Origin: Bacteroidales bacterium
Lineage (GTDB): Bacteria; Bacteroidota; Bacteroidia; Bacteroidales; JAFGUD01
Direction: 5' to 3'
DNA length: 44,416 nt
Assembly: GCA_016938685.1 (NCBI GenBank)
Contig: JAFGUD010000494.1
Location: 1 to 44,416, forward strand
Position numbers and translations under genes: made by a program. The notes beneath the pieces are model-generated. The model saw only the letters and a program-made list of their open reading frames with translations. It made no database searches and was not told the origin of the DNA. Each line of letters opens with the position of its first letter. The stretch's first letter is position 1. Positions 8,108 to 16,697 of the stretch are shown piece after piece.

Positions 8108-10378
8108 TTACAACTTAAAGCTTATCACTAAAACATCGTCAATTTGTCTTCCTTTGCCTTTCCACCTGGTAAATTCGGAGAGTAAGTTATCTTTTTGGTG
8201 TTCTAATTTTTTGCCATAATTTCTGATGAGTATCTTTTTGAAATTTCTACTGTAATATTTACTTTTTTTGTCTTCGTTAAATTGGTCATAAAAACCGTCG
8301 GTTAATAATACTACTTGATCATCTTTATTTAGATGTACTTTCTTGCTGGTAAATTGATGTTCGTTGAAATATATTCCAATTGGTTGTCTACTTGCACTTA
8401 TTGTGTATAGTTTAGAATCATTAAATTCCATGTTTTTTCTTTCATCAACATCAATATTATTTTCAGGAATATTTTTTCTAATGATATAAATAGGATTGTT
8501 TGCACCTGAAAATTCTAATTCTTTTGTTTCTGTATTAATTGCACAAAAAGAAATATCCATTCCGTCTCTTGATTCTGAATCCAAATTTATCTGATTTAAA
8601 GAAGTTTTTAGTTGACTTCTAAAAGACTCTAAAACTTCGCTAGTTGATTCTATTTCGTTTTTTCTAACAATTTCATTCAAAAGAGAAATTCCCAACATAC
8701 TTACAAAAGCTCCCGGAACGCCATGCCCTGTACAGTCTGCAACAGCAATTAAAATGTGATTGTTTATTTTTTTCATCCAGTAAAAATCTCCTGAAACTAT
8801 GTCTCTAGGCATGTAAAGTATGAAAAAATCGGAAAAATTATTCTCAAATAATTTATCAGCCGGCAATAGAGCTGTTTGTATTCTTCGAGCATAAATTATG
8901 CTATTTGTAATGTCTTCGTTCTGTTTTTGAATTAAATCGCTTTTTTTAGAAATATCTTTGTTGGCTTTTTCCAGACTTTCTGACTGAGCCATCAATTCTT
9001 CTTTTTGTTGATTTAATTCTTCATTAATTTCTATCAGATTATCCGCTTGAACTACCAATTCTTCTTTTTGTTGTTCAATTTTAACAGTTCGCTCTTTTAC
9101 TTTATTTTCAAGAGTTTTATTTATGTCTTCTAGTTCTACGGTAAGCTCTTTATTTGTTGTAAAAAGTCTTGAAAAACGCAATGAAATAGTAAAGGATTGC
9201 AGAAAAACAAAAGTAAAAGTTCCCAGAGAAAGCAAATAAGTAGATTTAATAAGAATTTGGTCTAAGAGGATATCATTTATTGCAGTTGCTATTAAAATAA
9301 CTAGAGCTAAGGCTGAAAATATAGCTCCTTCGTCTTTTTTAATAGCCGCAATAATTAACCCGAACATCAAAAATAATAAAGTAAAAAGTGCCGAAATTTG
9401 GAATGGCATCATTAAATATGAAAATACTTTTACAGGTGTAAAAATTGTAATCAGAGCAAATATTATTTGTACTGACATTAAACCGTAAATAATTTTTTGA
9501 TTGAAATGCTTTTTAAAAATAGAATTAATAAATAATGTGAATGAAAAAATACCGCTGTAATAAGATAGGAAAAGTACATTTACAGATATTTTCCAACTGA
9601 TCCATGGAAAAATTTTGCCCATCATTACATCTCCAAAAAAGAAAGAAACGAAAGCAGTACTAATACAAAAAATCGCAAAAAACAAAGAAGGACTATCTTC
9701 TCGTCTCAAAATAAATAAACCAAAATGATAAAGAGAAATTATAAGCAAAACTCCTATAAGGAAAATATTAAAATAATTTATTTTATTCGATTTTTTGGTA
9801 ATAGTATCAATATTTCCAAGCAAAATAGTGCCGGAAGTTCCAATTTTTTTGTGATGATAATTTGCTATTTGTAGAATTATTTCCAAATCTGTTGTGTCGC
9901 ATATAAATTCAACGTTTGTGGGGTTCCAATACGGATTAGTTGACTGCTTATCTATTCCCGGTGTGCCGATTTGTTTTACCAGTTCTCCGTTGATAAATAG
10001 TTTGTAAGATGTTTCAATTCTATTTATTCTCAAAGCAAGAATTCTGTTGCCTTCTTTGATTTTAATTTTCAGCCTTAATGTTCCGTAACCATCTGAGCCA
10101 ATTATTTGTGAATCTACTTTTTGTTTATTCCAGAGAGAAGGAACAATAATATAATTTTCGGGTTGGATGTTTTTTTCTTTAAAATCTTCGCTGGTGTAAA
10201 ATTTTTGCCAATAAAATTCCCATTCTCCTCTTAAATCAATACTTCCCTGAGTATCAAAATCCCAATCACTAAGGTCAATTTTGCCTTTTTCAACTTTATT
10301 TTTATTATCAGTTAGTGCGTTACATGAAAATAAAAATAAAGTTACCAGAAATATTGCAAAGAGAGAGAATTTGCTCAT
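8108..10378 (-). CDS. 7TMR-DISM receptor fused to a SpoIIE/PP2C phosphatase
   Basis: A 756-residue membrane signalling protein. A lipoprotein-type signal sequence ends in LFSC (C19). Residues 40-190 form an extracytoplasmic beta domain (7TMR-DISM extracellular type, jelly-roll-like; DLRGEWEFYW). Seven or so membrane helices span about 200-400. A coiled coil with repeated QQKEEL units covers about 405-500, and a SpoIIE/RsbU-type PP2C domain ends the protein (500-756). Metal-binding acidic residues are visible in IVSGDFYW (D531), VADCTGHG (D548), LLTDGFYD (D694) and RQIDDVLV (D747/D748). The likely job is to couple an outside ligand to dephosphorylation of a protein phosphoserine or phosphothreonine; neither ligand nor target is known. 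No STAS or anti-sigma gene is adjacent. It has its own promoter (10402-10431). Confidence 0.88.
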   Translation of the reverse strand: MSKFSLFAIFLVTLFLFSCNALTDNKNKVEKGKIDLSDWDFDTQGSIDLRGEWEFYWQKFYTSEDFKEKNIQPENYIIVPSLWNKQKVDSQIIGSDGYGTLRLKIKIKEGNRILALRINRIETSYKLFINGELVKQIGTPGIDKQSTNPYWNPTNVEFICDTTDLEIILQIANYHHKKIGTSGTILLGNIDTITKKSNKINYFNIFLIGVLLIISLYHFGLFILRREDSPSLFFAIFCISTAFVSFFFGDVMMGKIFPWISWKISVNVLFLSYYSGIFSFTLFINSIFKKHFNQKIIYGLMSVQIIFALITIFTPVKVFSYLMMPFQISALFTLLFLMFGLIIAAIKKDEGAIFSALALVILIATAINDILLDQILIKSTYLLSLGTFTFVFLQSFTISLRFSRLFTTNKELTVELEDINKTLENKVKERTVKIEQQKEELVVQADNLIEINEELNQQKEELMAQSESLEKANKDISKKSDLIQKQNEDITNSIIYARRIQTALLPADKLFENNFSDFFILYMPRDIVSGDFYWMKKINNHILIAVADCTGHGVPGAFVSMLGISLLNEIVRKNEIESTSEVLESFRSQLKTSLNQINLDSESRDGMDISFCAINTETKELEFSGANNPIYIIRKNIPENNIDVDERKNMEFNDSKLYTISASRQPIGIYFNEHQFTSKKVHLNKDDQVVLLTDGFYDQFNEDKKSKYYSRNFKKILIRNYGKKLEHQKDNLLSEFTRWKGKGRQIDDVLVISFKL

Positions 10379-10401
10379 TTGTCCGGTTTTTTCTTTTGTA
10401 A

Positions 10402-10431
10402 CAAAGATATTATTTTTTCATAAAAAACAAA
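10402..10431 (-). promoter_or_regulatory. Promoter of the 7TMR-DISM/SpoIIE gene
   Basis: Minus-strand TTTG (10428-10431), 18 bases, then TATCTTTG (10402-10409), 23 bases before the ATG at 10378. It supports the annotated start. Confidence 0.7.
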
Positions 10432-10491
10432 ATAAATTGAGATTTATGGTAACTAAAAAAAGACTTTGATTATTATCAAAGTCTAATTTTA

Positions 10492-10674
10492 TTAACCTGC
10501 CGGAAAATTTTCGGCGTTGTCAATCATGCCTGCCAGTTTTTGTGGTTCATGAATCAGCAATGGAAGATGTTGAGGACAAATTCTAACTTCATTTCCTTTG
10601 TAGGTCATTATTACCAATGGTATTTCGTCTTCTGTTTTTTTGCAAACAAGACAAGTTTTATTTTCTTCTGTCAT
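10492..10674 (-). CDS. Small Cys/His-rich protein, probable zinc binder
   Basis: A 60-residue protein with CLVC (residues 8-11) and a later CPQH (33-36), together a plausible C-C-C-H zinc site. The rest is compact and ends with helical LIHEPQKLAGMIDNAENFPAG. I recognise no named family. The regular zinc-ligand spacing and a TAnnTTTG-type box (minus TAGCTTTG, 10701-10708) 26 bases before the ATG argue for a real gene. It lies between a phosphatase and a kinase gene, all on the minus strand, but the kinase ends in a strong terminator so it is probably transcribed alone. Function unknown. Confidence 0.7.
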   Translation of the reverse strand: MTEENKTCLVCKKTEDEIPLVIMTYKGNEVRICPQHLPLLIHEPQKLAGMIDNAENFPAG

Positions 10675-10700
10675 AATTTAAAATTAAAATTTAATTCAGA

Positions 10701-10708
10701 CAAAGCTA
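10701..10708 (-). promoter_or_regulatory. -7 box of the Cys/His mini-protein gene
   Basis: Minus-strand TAGCTTTG, 26 bases before the ATG at 10674. No TTG box was found at 19-21 bases. Confidence 0.5.
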
Positions 10709-10722
10709 TCTGAATTATCGGA

Positions 10723-10756
10723 AAGAAAAAAAAATCCGCAAATAATTTGCGGATTT
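10723..10756 (-). terminator. Terminator of the Ser/Thr kinase gene
   Basis: AAATCCGCAAA (10732-10742) and TTTGCGGATTT (10746-10756) form an 11-bp stem with a TAA loop, followed on the minus strand by a long T run (A run at about 10726-10734 on the plus strand). It is 19 bases past the kinase stop. Confidence 0.85.
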
Positions 10757-10774
10757 ATATAATTTATCTTTTAG

Positions 10775-12625
10775 TTATTCAATTTTCCCATTTCCATTTG
10801 CATCTACAGAAATAATAACTGTTTTCCCGTCTTTTGATACTTTACATCCATCACCAAGAGCAACTAATCCCATATTATTTCCATTGAAAGTATAACCTGA
10901 ATATTCACATTTTGCAAAAAAGTTTAATTTTTCATCAATAAAACCATATTTATTGTTGTTCCTAACTATTATTAAACCTTTTTGACGCCAATCGATTCCA
11001 TTATATTCAAAATATATTTCTTCGAACTGAAAATCAATTATTACGTTTCCGCTTTCGTCTAAAAGGCCTAATTTATTAGTGCCAGATTCACTTTCTACTT
11101 GTAGGTTATCTACATTTGCATTAGATATTATCTTGTTACATTCGTCAAGCATTTCTTTGGCATCAACAAAATCAGGATATTTATCTAATATTTCTTTGAA
11201 TAATTTTTTTGCCCTAGCAATGTTTTTTTGATCAAATACACTTTTTGCAGCATTGTAATCATCAATTGCATCATTTAAAGTAACAATCTGACTTGTAACA
11301 TGGTCATTTTTGTCGTCAATTGATTCATAAACGCTTTTTGCGTCAACATATTCACCAACATTATATAAACTATCACCCTTAGAAATTAGTTGTTCTGTTT
11401 TATTGTTGTTTCCGTTAAAAATATTTGTATTTCCGTCTTTATTATGGAAAAATATAAAATATGATCCAATTCCTCCGCCAATAACCACAATTGCTAAAAT
11501 AATCAACAACCAAGGTGTTTTTTTAGGGTCTTTGGGAGGTTTTGGTTCAGTATTTTTAATTGGTTTATTGTTGTTTTTAGTAGTGTCTTTTAAAGTATTC
11601 TTTGTTTCAACTACTGGAGCAGATTGGGGGTTGTTTAGTAATCTAATAATTTCGTCGCAATTGTGAAATCTATCAGCAGGTTTTTCAGCAAATGCTTTTG
11701 TTATAATGTATTTATATGCATTATTTTTAATTTCTGCTGCTGCCGAAGGTTCTACTTTTCCTGTTAACATTTCAAGGAAAATTTTACCAAAAGAAAAAAT
11801 ATCTGCTCTTTGATCAACATCAAAACCTTTTTGCATTTGCTCGGGTGCGGCATAACGAGGCGTTCCAACTTTTAATAAATCGTCGTCAAAATTATCTGCA
11901 GCTGCAAGCCCAAAATCAAGTATTTTAACATTATCACCTCTGAATGTGACATAAATATTATCGGGTTTTAAATCGCGGTGAAAAATTTGTTTTTTGTGAA
12001 CATACCCTAACGCATCAAGTATCTGACGAGCAACACTTTCTGCAATTGAATCGTTATTTATTCCGGTATGAGTAAAAAGTTGGCTTAATGGTCGGCCATC
12101 AACATATTCCATTGTATAAAACAAACCTTCTTCGTCTTCACCTTTATCCAATAGCCTTACAATGTGCGGATGATCGAGATGATACGCGTTTTCAAATTCA
12201 CGCATAAACAACTCTTTGTATTTTGGATTGTCTTTATATTTAGGCTTTATCCGTTTGATAATTATCCACTTACCATGAAGTTTTGCTTGTGAAACAATGC
12301 TCATGGCACCTTGTGTGCTCAAAGGTTTTACGTCAGTAAATTTTGATTTTTGTTTAGTCTCATCGACAGGCGGAGGAGGAGGAGGAGGAGGAGGAGGAGG
12401 AGTTTGTTCTTTTTCTTCATCTTCCAAAGAAATAAAACCTGATTTTAATTCATCATCATTACCGTCCAATCTTTTAGCCAGCGCTTCTTCAATCATTTTG
12501 TCTACTTGATCCTTGGAAATCCCCATTTGTTGAGCTTTATGCTCAATTAAATTTCGGTCTGTTTGATTGATACTGCCGTTTTCGCATGCTGATTCAATCA
12601 ATATTTTTAACATATCATTACTCAT
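10775..12625 (-). CDS. Hanks-type Ser/Thr protein kinase with TPR-like and WG-like C-terminus
   Basis: A 616-residue membrane kinase. Residues 1-60 form a helical domain (MLKILIESACENGSINQTDRN...), possibly TerB- or EF-like. An 11-proline run (76-86) links it to the kinase domain (about 97-332), with K124 in IIIKRI, E143 in helix C, HRDLKPDN (216-223), DFG (237-239) and APEQ. The glycine-rich loop is degenerate (STQGAMS). A basic proline linker leads to one membrane helix (about 371-393). Outside are TPR-like helices (410-500) and a C-terminal part with WG-like repeats (LGLLDESGNVIIDFQFEEI; YGFIDEKLNFFAKCEY). Catalytic residues are present, so it should be active, sensing through the outer part. 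A -7 box (12650-12657) supports the start and a strong hairpin ends the gene. Targets unknown. Confidence 0.88.
   Translation of the reverse strand: MSNDMLKILIESACENGSINQTDRNLIEHKAQQMGISKDQVDKMIEEALAKRLDGNDDELKSGFISLEDEEKEQTPPPPPPPPPPPVDETKQKSKFTDVKPLSTQGAMSIVSQAKLHGKWIIIKRIKPKYKDNPKYKELFMREFENAYHLDHPHIVRLLDKGEDEEGLFYTMEYVDGRPLSQLFTHTGINNDSIAESVARQILDALGYVHKKQIFHRDLKPDNIYVTFRGDNVKILDFGLAAADNFDDDLLKVGTPRYAAPEQMQKGFDVDQRADIFSFGKIFLEMLTGKVEPSAAAEIKNNAYKYIITKAFAEKPADRFHNCDEIIRLLNNPQSAPVVETKNTLKDTTKNNNKPIKNTEPKPPKDPKKTPWLLIILAIVVIGGGIGSYFIFFHNKDGNTNIFNGNNNKTEQLISKGDSLYNVGEYVDAKSVYESIDDKNDHVTSQIVTLNDAIDDYNAAKSVFDQKNIARAKKLFKEILDKYPDFVDAKEMLDECNKIISNANVDNLQVESESGTNKLGLLDESGNVIIDFQFEEIYFEYNGIDWRQKGLIIVRNNNKYGFIDEKLNFFAKCEYSGYTFNGNNMGLVALGDGCKVSKDGKTVIISVDANGNGKIE
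12369..12402. repeat. GGA/CCT trinucleotide run coding for polyproline
   Basis: A run of (GGA)n on the plus strand, read as consecutive CCT codons with one CCG on the minus strand, encodes the 11-proline linker of the kinase. Copy-number change would keep the frame and only alter linker length. Confidence 0.9.
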
Positions 12626-12649
12626 TTGCCTGTGTTTTTGCTACAACTA

Positions 12650-12657
12650 CAAAAATA
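12650..12657 (-). promoter_or_regulatory. -7 box of the kinase gene
   Basis: Minus-strand TATTTTTG, 24 bases before the kinase ATG at 12625. No TTG box is seen at the ideal distance. Between this box and 12892 I see only AT-rich sequence. Confidence 0.6.
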
Positions 12658-12892
12658 GAAATAGTTTACTAATAAAAAAAGCAATTTTATAATTTTAAAA
12701 CTAATTAGTCACTAGATTTATTTGGATTGGTCAAAACATTTGTTAATCTGAACTCAATAATAATTATTTTTGCTTTAAAAAAAGAATTACTTGCTGATTT
12801 ATTAAGCTGAAAAACACGACTTTAACTTTTTTAAATGTTTTAAAAAAAAGTCGAATGTGTTTTACAAGTATTTTTTTGTTTCTGCAATAACT

Positions 12893-12900
12893 TACTTTTG
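12893..12900 (+). promoter_or_regulatory. -7 box of purL
   Basis: TACTTTTG, 21 bases before the ATG at 12922. It overlaps a possible TTG start at 12898, which rules that longer start out. A TTTG at 12875-12878 lies 14 bases upstream. Confidence 0.65.
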
Positions 12901-12921
12901 AAGTTGGAAAAAAATGTAATC

Positions 12922-15144
12922 ATGGAAATAACAGTTAAAACTGCCGAAAAACTTGGTTTGTTGGCAGAAGAATACGATAAAATAGTAGAAGTTCTCGGTC
13001 GCACCCCTAATTTTACCGAGCTTAGCTTGTTTTCTGTAATGTGGTCAGAACATGCTTCGTATAAGAATTCAATCAAGTGGTTAAAAACTTTGCATCGCGA
13101 AGGAAAGCACATGTTGGCTGAACCCGGCGCCGAAAATGCCGGCGTTGTTGACTTAGGCGATGATATTGCCTGTGTTTTCAAAATTGAATCACACAATCAT
13201 CCTTCTGCAATTGAGCCTTATCAAGGTGCAGCTACCGGTGTTGGTGGTATAAACAGAGATATTTTTTCAATGGGAGCTAGACCAATCGCTCAGCTTAATT
13301 CGTTGAGATTCGGCGATTTACACCTTGATAAAACAAAATGGCTTATTAAAGGTGTTGTAAAAGGAATTGGAGATTACGGCAATGCTTTTGGTGTGCCGGT
13401 TGTAGGCGGAGAAGTTTATTTTGACTCTTCGTACAACACAAATCCTCTTGTAAATGCAATGTCTGTTGGCATTGTTAAGAAAGACAGAATTATTTCTGCT
13501 ACTTCTTATGGCGTTGGAAATCCTGTTTATATTTTTGGCTCTGCTACCGGGAAAGACGGAATTCACGGAGCTACTTTTGCTTCGGCTGATTTAACAAAAG
13601 ATTCTCACGAAGATTTGCCTTCTGTTCAAGTTGGTGACCCGTTCGCCGAAAAACTTATTCTTGAAGCATCATTAGAACTTGCTGAAACTGATGTTATTAT
13701 CGGAATGCAGGATATGGGAGCAGCAGGAATTATTTGTTCAACTTCCGAAATGTCGGCAAAAGGTGAACACGGAATGAAAATTTATCTTGACAAAGTTCCT
13801 TTACGACAACAAAATATTCAACCTTGGGAAATTCTTCTTTCTGAATCTCAAGAAAGAATGTTGGTTGTACTTAAAAAAGGTCAGGAAAAAGTAGCTGAAG
13901 ATATTTTTAACAAATGGGATATTCAATTCGCTCAAATTGGAGAAGTTACAGAAGGAGATCAACTTGAATTTTATTGGAACGAAGAACTGGTTGCAAATGT
14001 ACCGGCTGACATATTAGTTTTAGGAGGCGGAGCACCTGTTTACGAAAGAGAATTTCAACGTCCGACTTATTTTTTCAAAAATCAGGAATTTAATATAGAT
14101 GAAATTCCGGTTCCCGAAGATTTTAACGAAGTTGCTTGTAAGCTAATTCAAAGCCCGAATATTGTTTCTCGTAGATGGATTTTTGAACAATACGATTCAA
14201 TGGTTAGAACATCAACAATAAGTACAAATTTTGTTGCCGATGCCGGAATAATCAATCTAAAAGGTACAGACAAAGCTCTTGCTGTTACAACCGATTGCAA
14301 CTCCAGATACGTTTATGCAAATCCAAATAAAGGAACACAAATTGCAGTTGCCGAAGCTGCCAGAAACATTGTTTGTAGCGGAGGAGAGCCTGTTGCTGTT
14401 ACTAATTGTCTAAATTTTGGAAATCCTTATAATCCTGAGGTTTACTGGCAATTTGTAGAAGCTATTAAAGGAATGAACGAAGCTTGTAAAAAGTTTTCTA
14501 CCCCCGTAACAGGAGGAAATGTTAGTTTTTACAATCAAACAGTTTTGGACGATAAAACCGAGCCTATTTTTCCAACTCCTGTTATTGGAATGTTAGGTAT
14601 TATACCGAACAAGAATGATATTATGACAATAGGATTTAAAGATAAAGGAGATGTAATTTTTGTTCTTGGAGAAACTAAAAATGATATTTCTTCTTCTGAA
14701 TATTTGAATTTTTATCACGCTGTAAAATATTCAAATGTGCCTTATTTTGACCTTGATACAGAATTTAGACTACAGGAAATTACTAAAAAACTTATTAAAC
14801 TTAAACTTATTCGTTCTGCTCACGATGTTTCAGAAGGCGGATTATTTATAACATTGGTGGAATCTTCAATGATTCATAATGTTGGATTTGATATTACAAC
14901 CGATTCTGATGTTAGAACCGATGCGTTTTTATTTGGAGAATCGCAAAGCAGAATTGTTGTTTCTGTCACGCCAAATAAAATTAACTCGTTTATTGACTTC
15001 ATGCGCAAACAAGATTTTCCATTTTTGTCACTTGGACACGTTACAAAAGGAGAACTTAGAATTGATGATATTTCTTTTGGTTTTGTTTACGACATCAAGA
15101 AAAAATACATGGATACACTGGGTAATCTTATTGAAGGTAAATAA
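12922..15144 (+). CDS. purL: Phosphoribosylformylglycinamidine synthase subunit PurL
   Basis: A 740-residue small-type PurL, the ATP-binding synthetase subunit that converts formylglycinamide ribonucleotide to the amidine (fourth step of purine synthesis). Recognisable segments are VMWSEHASYKNS near the N-terminus, IESHNHPSAIEPYQGAATGVGG (ATP and substrate site), QDMGAAGIICSTSEM in the first half, CNSRYVYANPNKG and VTGGNVSFYNQ in the second, and SEGGLFITLVESS near the end. The two halves are the usual pseudo-repeats. Being short, it lacks the glutaminase of the 1,300-residue form and needs PurQ and PurS, which are not in the window. The ATG at 12922 is chosen because the -7 box covers an upstream TTG. 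It ends at a hairpin terminator. Confidence 0.95.
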   Translation: MEITVKTAEKLGLLAEEYDKIVEVLGRTPNFTELSLFSVMWSEHASYKNSIKWLKTLHREGKHMLAEPGAENAGVVDLGDDIACVFKIESHNHPSAIEPYQGAATGVGGINRDIFSMGARPIAQLNSLRFGDLHLDKTKWLIKGVVKGIGDYGNAFGVPVVGGEVYFDSSYNTNPLVNAMSVGIVKKDRIISATSYGVGNPVYIFGSATGKDGIHGATFASADLTKDSHEDLPSVQVGDPFAEKLILEASLELAETDVIIGMQDMGAAGIICSTSEMSAKGEHGMKIYLDKVPLRQQNIQPWEILLSESQERMLVVLKKGQEKVAEDIFNKWDIQFAQIGEVTEGDQLEFYWNEELVANVPADILVLGGGAPVYEREFQRPTYFFKNQEFNIDEIPVPEDFNEVACKLIQSPNIVSRRWIFEQYDSMVRTSTISTNFVADAGIINLKGTDKALAVTTDCNSRYVYANPNKGTQIAVAEAARNIVCSGGEPVAVTNCLNFGNPYNPEVYWQFVEAIKGMNEACKKFSTPVTGGNVSFYNQTVLDDKTEPIFPTPVIGMLGIIPNKNDIMTIGFKDKGDVIFVLGETKNDISSSEYLNFYHAVKYSNVPYFDLDTEFRLQEITKKLIKLKLIRSAHDVSEGGLFITLVESSMIHNVGFDITTDSDVRTDAFLFGESQSRIVVSVTPNKINSFIDFMRKQDFPFLSLGHVTKGELRIDDISFGFVYDIKKKYMDTLGNLIEGK

Positions 15145-15165
15145 TCTATAAGTTGTAGAATTATT

Positions 15166-15207
15166 AAAGCCGCAATTACTCATTTTTTATGTATTGCGGC
15201 TTTTTTT
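15166..15207 (+). terminator. purL terminator
   Basis: AAAGCCGCAAT (15166-15176) pairs with ATTGCGGCTTT (15193-15203), with a 16-base loop and then a T run. It is 21 bases after the purL stop. Confidence 0.85.
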
Positions 15208-15387
15208 ATTTTATAATATTTTTACAGATTTAACTTTTCTCTCTAATTTTTTGTCTATTCTCAAAACCCATTTCATGAAACCTACTATTTTTATTTGTTA
15301 TAACATTCATCAGGTTCTCAATACTTTAACCTGTGAATAAAATTGCAAACTAGAAGAATACCAAACAATGAATCCAACTAAAAATTA
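15208..15387. other. Gene-free stretch between purL and lipoprotein terminators
   Basis: About 180 AT-rich bases between two convergent terminators. No open frame, repeat or promoter box was recognised. Confidence 0.6.
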
Positions 15388-15415
15388 AAATTCCTCCTAA
15401 AATAAGGAGGAATTT
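15388..15415 (-). terminator. Terminator of the 15446-15946 lipoprotein gene
   Basis: AAATTCCTCCT (15388-15398) and AGGAGGAATTT (15405-15415) form an 11-bp stem with a 6-base loop, followed on the minus strand by a T-rich stretch. Confidence 0.8.
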
Positions 15416-15445
15416 AATTCATTCTTAACTAAACAACACTTTATT

Positions 15446-15946
15446 CTAATCATTTAGCAGAATATCATAAGCTGCTGCAAAATCTTCCTGAGCTTTTATA
15501 ACAGCATCTTCTTTCTCAACAAGTTCGTCAACTGCTTTTTTGTACAAATCCATAATTTGGGTATTGTAAGAGTCTTCCCAAACTTCTTTTTCGTAGAAAG
15601 ACAAAACTTCTGCGTATTCGTTGTTGATTATTTCATAAACATTGTTGTAAAAATCAAGAACACTAAGCAAAAGTCCCGGATCATCTTTCAATGTTTCTGT
15701 TTCTTGCAAAACAGGTAAGTTTGTTTCAATAATTTTCTGACAATTTTCGTAAACTTCCACTAATTGATCAACAGTGTAAGTTGTATCCCAAATAGCAACT
15801 GAAAACTCAGCAATTTCATTGTCCAATTCTGTGTATGCTCCAATAGCAAAATCGTGATAATCTGTTGGTGGCATCGAATCGTCCTTACAACTATTAAAGC
15901 AAACAATAAGGCTAAAAGCCAATACTAGGGTAAATAATTTGTTCAT
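15446..15946 (-). CDS. Hypothetical lipoprotein, helical
   Basis: A 166-residue putative lipoprotein. MNKLFTLVLAFSLIVCFNSC is a signal sequence whose final cysteine would be lipidated; KDDSMPPTD follows. The rest is acidic and mostly helical (DNEIAEFSVAIWDTTYTVDQ ... EKEDAVIKAQEDFAAAYDILLND). I do not recognise the family. The ATG at 15946 is chosen because the frame upstream of it only overlaps the preceding gene and the signal peptide begins here. It follows the DUF6973-like gene by 10 bases on the same strand and probably shares its mRNA; a terminator follows. The protein is probably anchored in the envelope. Confidence 0.75.
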   Translation of the reverse strand: MNKLFTLVLAFSLIVCFNSCKDDSMPPTDYHDFAIGAYTELDNEIAEFSVAIWDTTYTVDQLVEVYENCQKIIETNLPVLQETETLKDDPGLLLSVLDFYNNVYEIINNEYAEVLSFYEKEVWEDSYNTQIMDLYKKAVDELVEKEDAVIKAQEDFAAAYDILLND

Positions 15947-15956
15947 ATTTTTAGAT

Positions 15957-16595
15957 TTAATTTTTTTGCATTTTGGGTCTGGGAAAATCAGAAGGAACAA
16001 GAACTTTTGGAGTAATCCATTTCCCTTTCCATTGACTTTCTGGTATAAAATTTCCGTTTTGATCAAGAAAATTACCCAAAGAATCTTTTTTAATTTTCCA
16101 ACATCTACCTGTTTTAACTGCATTTTTGACAACTAAAATCAATGTGTCAAGCGACTCGCCATAATATTCCTGACCTATTTCTATTCCAACGTAATTATTT
16201 CTCAAATCCATTTCACAACTGGTAGAATCCGGCAATTTCCCTTCTTCAAGCAATTTTTTATCAAAATCAGCTTTATTTCCTTTTTCATGTGCAAGTCCAA
16301 GCTTATAAGCCGCCTTTGGTTTTATTTCCTGCACCAACGAAGCCATCCATAAAGTATGTCTGAAAGCATCAACCATTCCACCATTATAATCACCGTCAAG
16401 TTCATTGCTTTTTATATAAGAATTTGCAATTTCTCTGGATTGTTCAGAAATTTTCCATGTTTTTTTTGCAATAAAAGGATGAGTAGCAACCCACCAAACT
16501 TCCAGCCAGTGAAAATTAGAGAACTTTTGAGCGTAATCTTTTATCGGGAATGCCATAAGTAAAAAAATTATTATTATTTTTGAAATGATTTTCAT
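15957..16595 (-). CDS. DUF6973-like secreted protein
   Basis: A 212-residue protein with a signal peptide (MKIISKIIIIFLLMAFPIKDYAQ). The core carries DGDYNGGMVDAFRHTLW and KLGLAHEKGNKADF, a conserved His-containing pattern of an uncharacterised family found in Bacteroidota, which I associate with DUF6973. The conserved HT and AHE histidine/acid residues could bind metal, but no activity is known. The start at 16595 is preferred over an ATG at 16667 because a minus-strand TACTTTTG -7 box at 16639-16646 lies between them and the signal peptide begins at the later ATG. It is probably the first gene of a two-gene unit with the downstream lipoprotein. Confidence 0.7.
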   Translation of the reverse strand: MKIISKIIIIFLLMAFPIKDYAQKFSNFHWLEVWWVATHPFIAKKTWKISEQSREIANSYIKSNELDGDYNGGMVDAFRHTLWMASLVQEIKPKAAYKLGLAHEKGNKADFDKKLLEEGKLPDSTSCEMDLRNNYVGIEIGQEYYGESLDTLILVVKNAVKTGRCWKIKKDSLGNFLDQNGNFIPESQWKGKWITPKVLVPSDFPRPKMQKN

Positions 16596-16638
16596 TTGTG
16601 ATTTTTTTGGCTCAATATTTTTGCCTTTCACTATCACA

Positions 16639-16646
16639 CAAAAGTA
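16639..16646 (-). promoter_or_regulatory. -7 box of the DUF6973-like gene
   Basis: Minus-strand TACTTTTG with a CTTG about 18 bases upstream (16665-16668). It lies 43 bases before the chosen ATG and excludes the longer start at 16667. Confidence 0.65.
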
Positions 16647-16697
16647 TAAAAAACAAGTAAATTTCAAGTTATTTACAAAATTTATAAAAATAAACCC

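Noticed and set aside
12297-12509. Plus-strand frame with a polyglycine run
   Set aside because: It is the complement of the polyproline codons of the kinase and has no other protein-like features.
15947-16132. N-terminal extension of the 15446-15946 lipoprotein
   Set aside because: It overlaps the DUF6973-like gene in another frame, and a clear lipoprotein signal begins at 15946.
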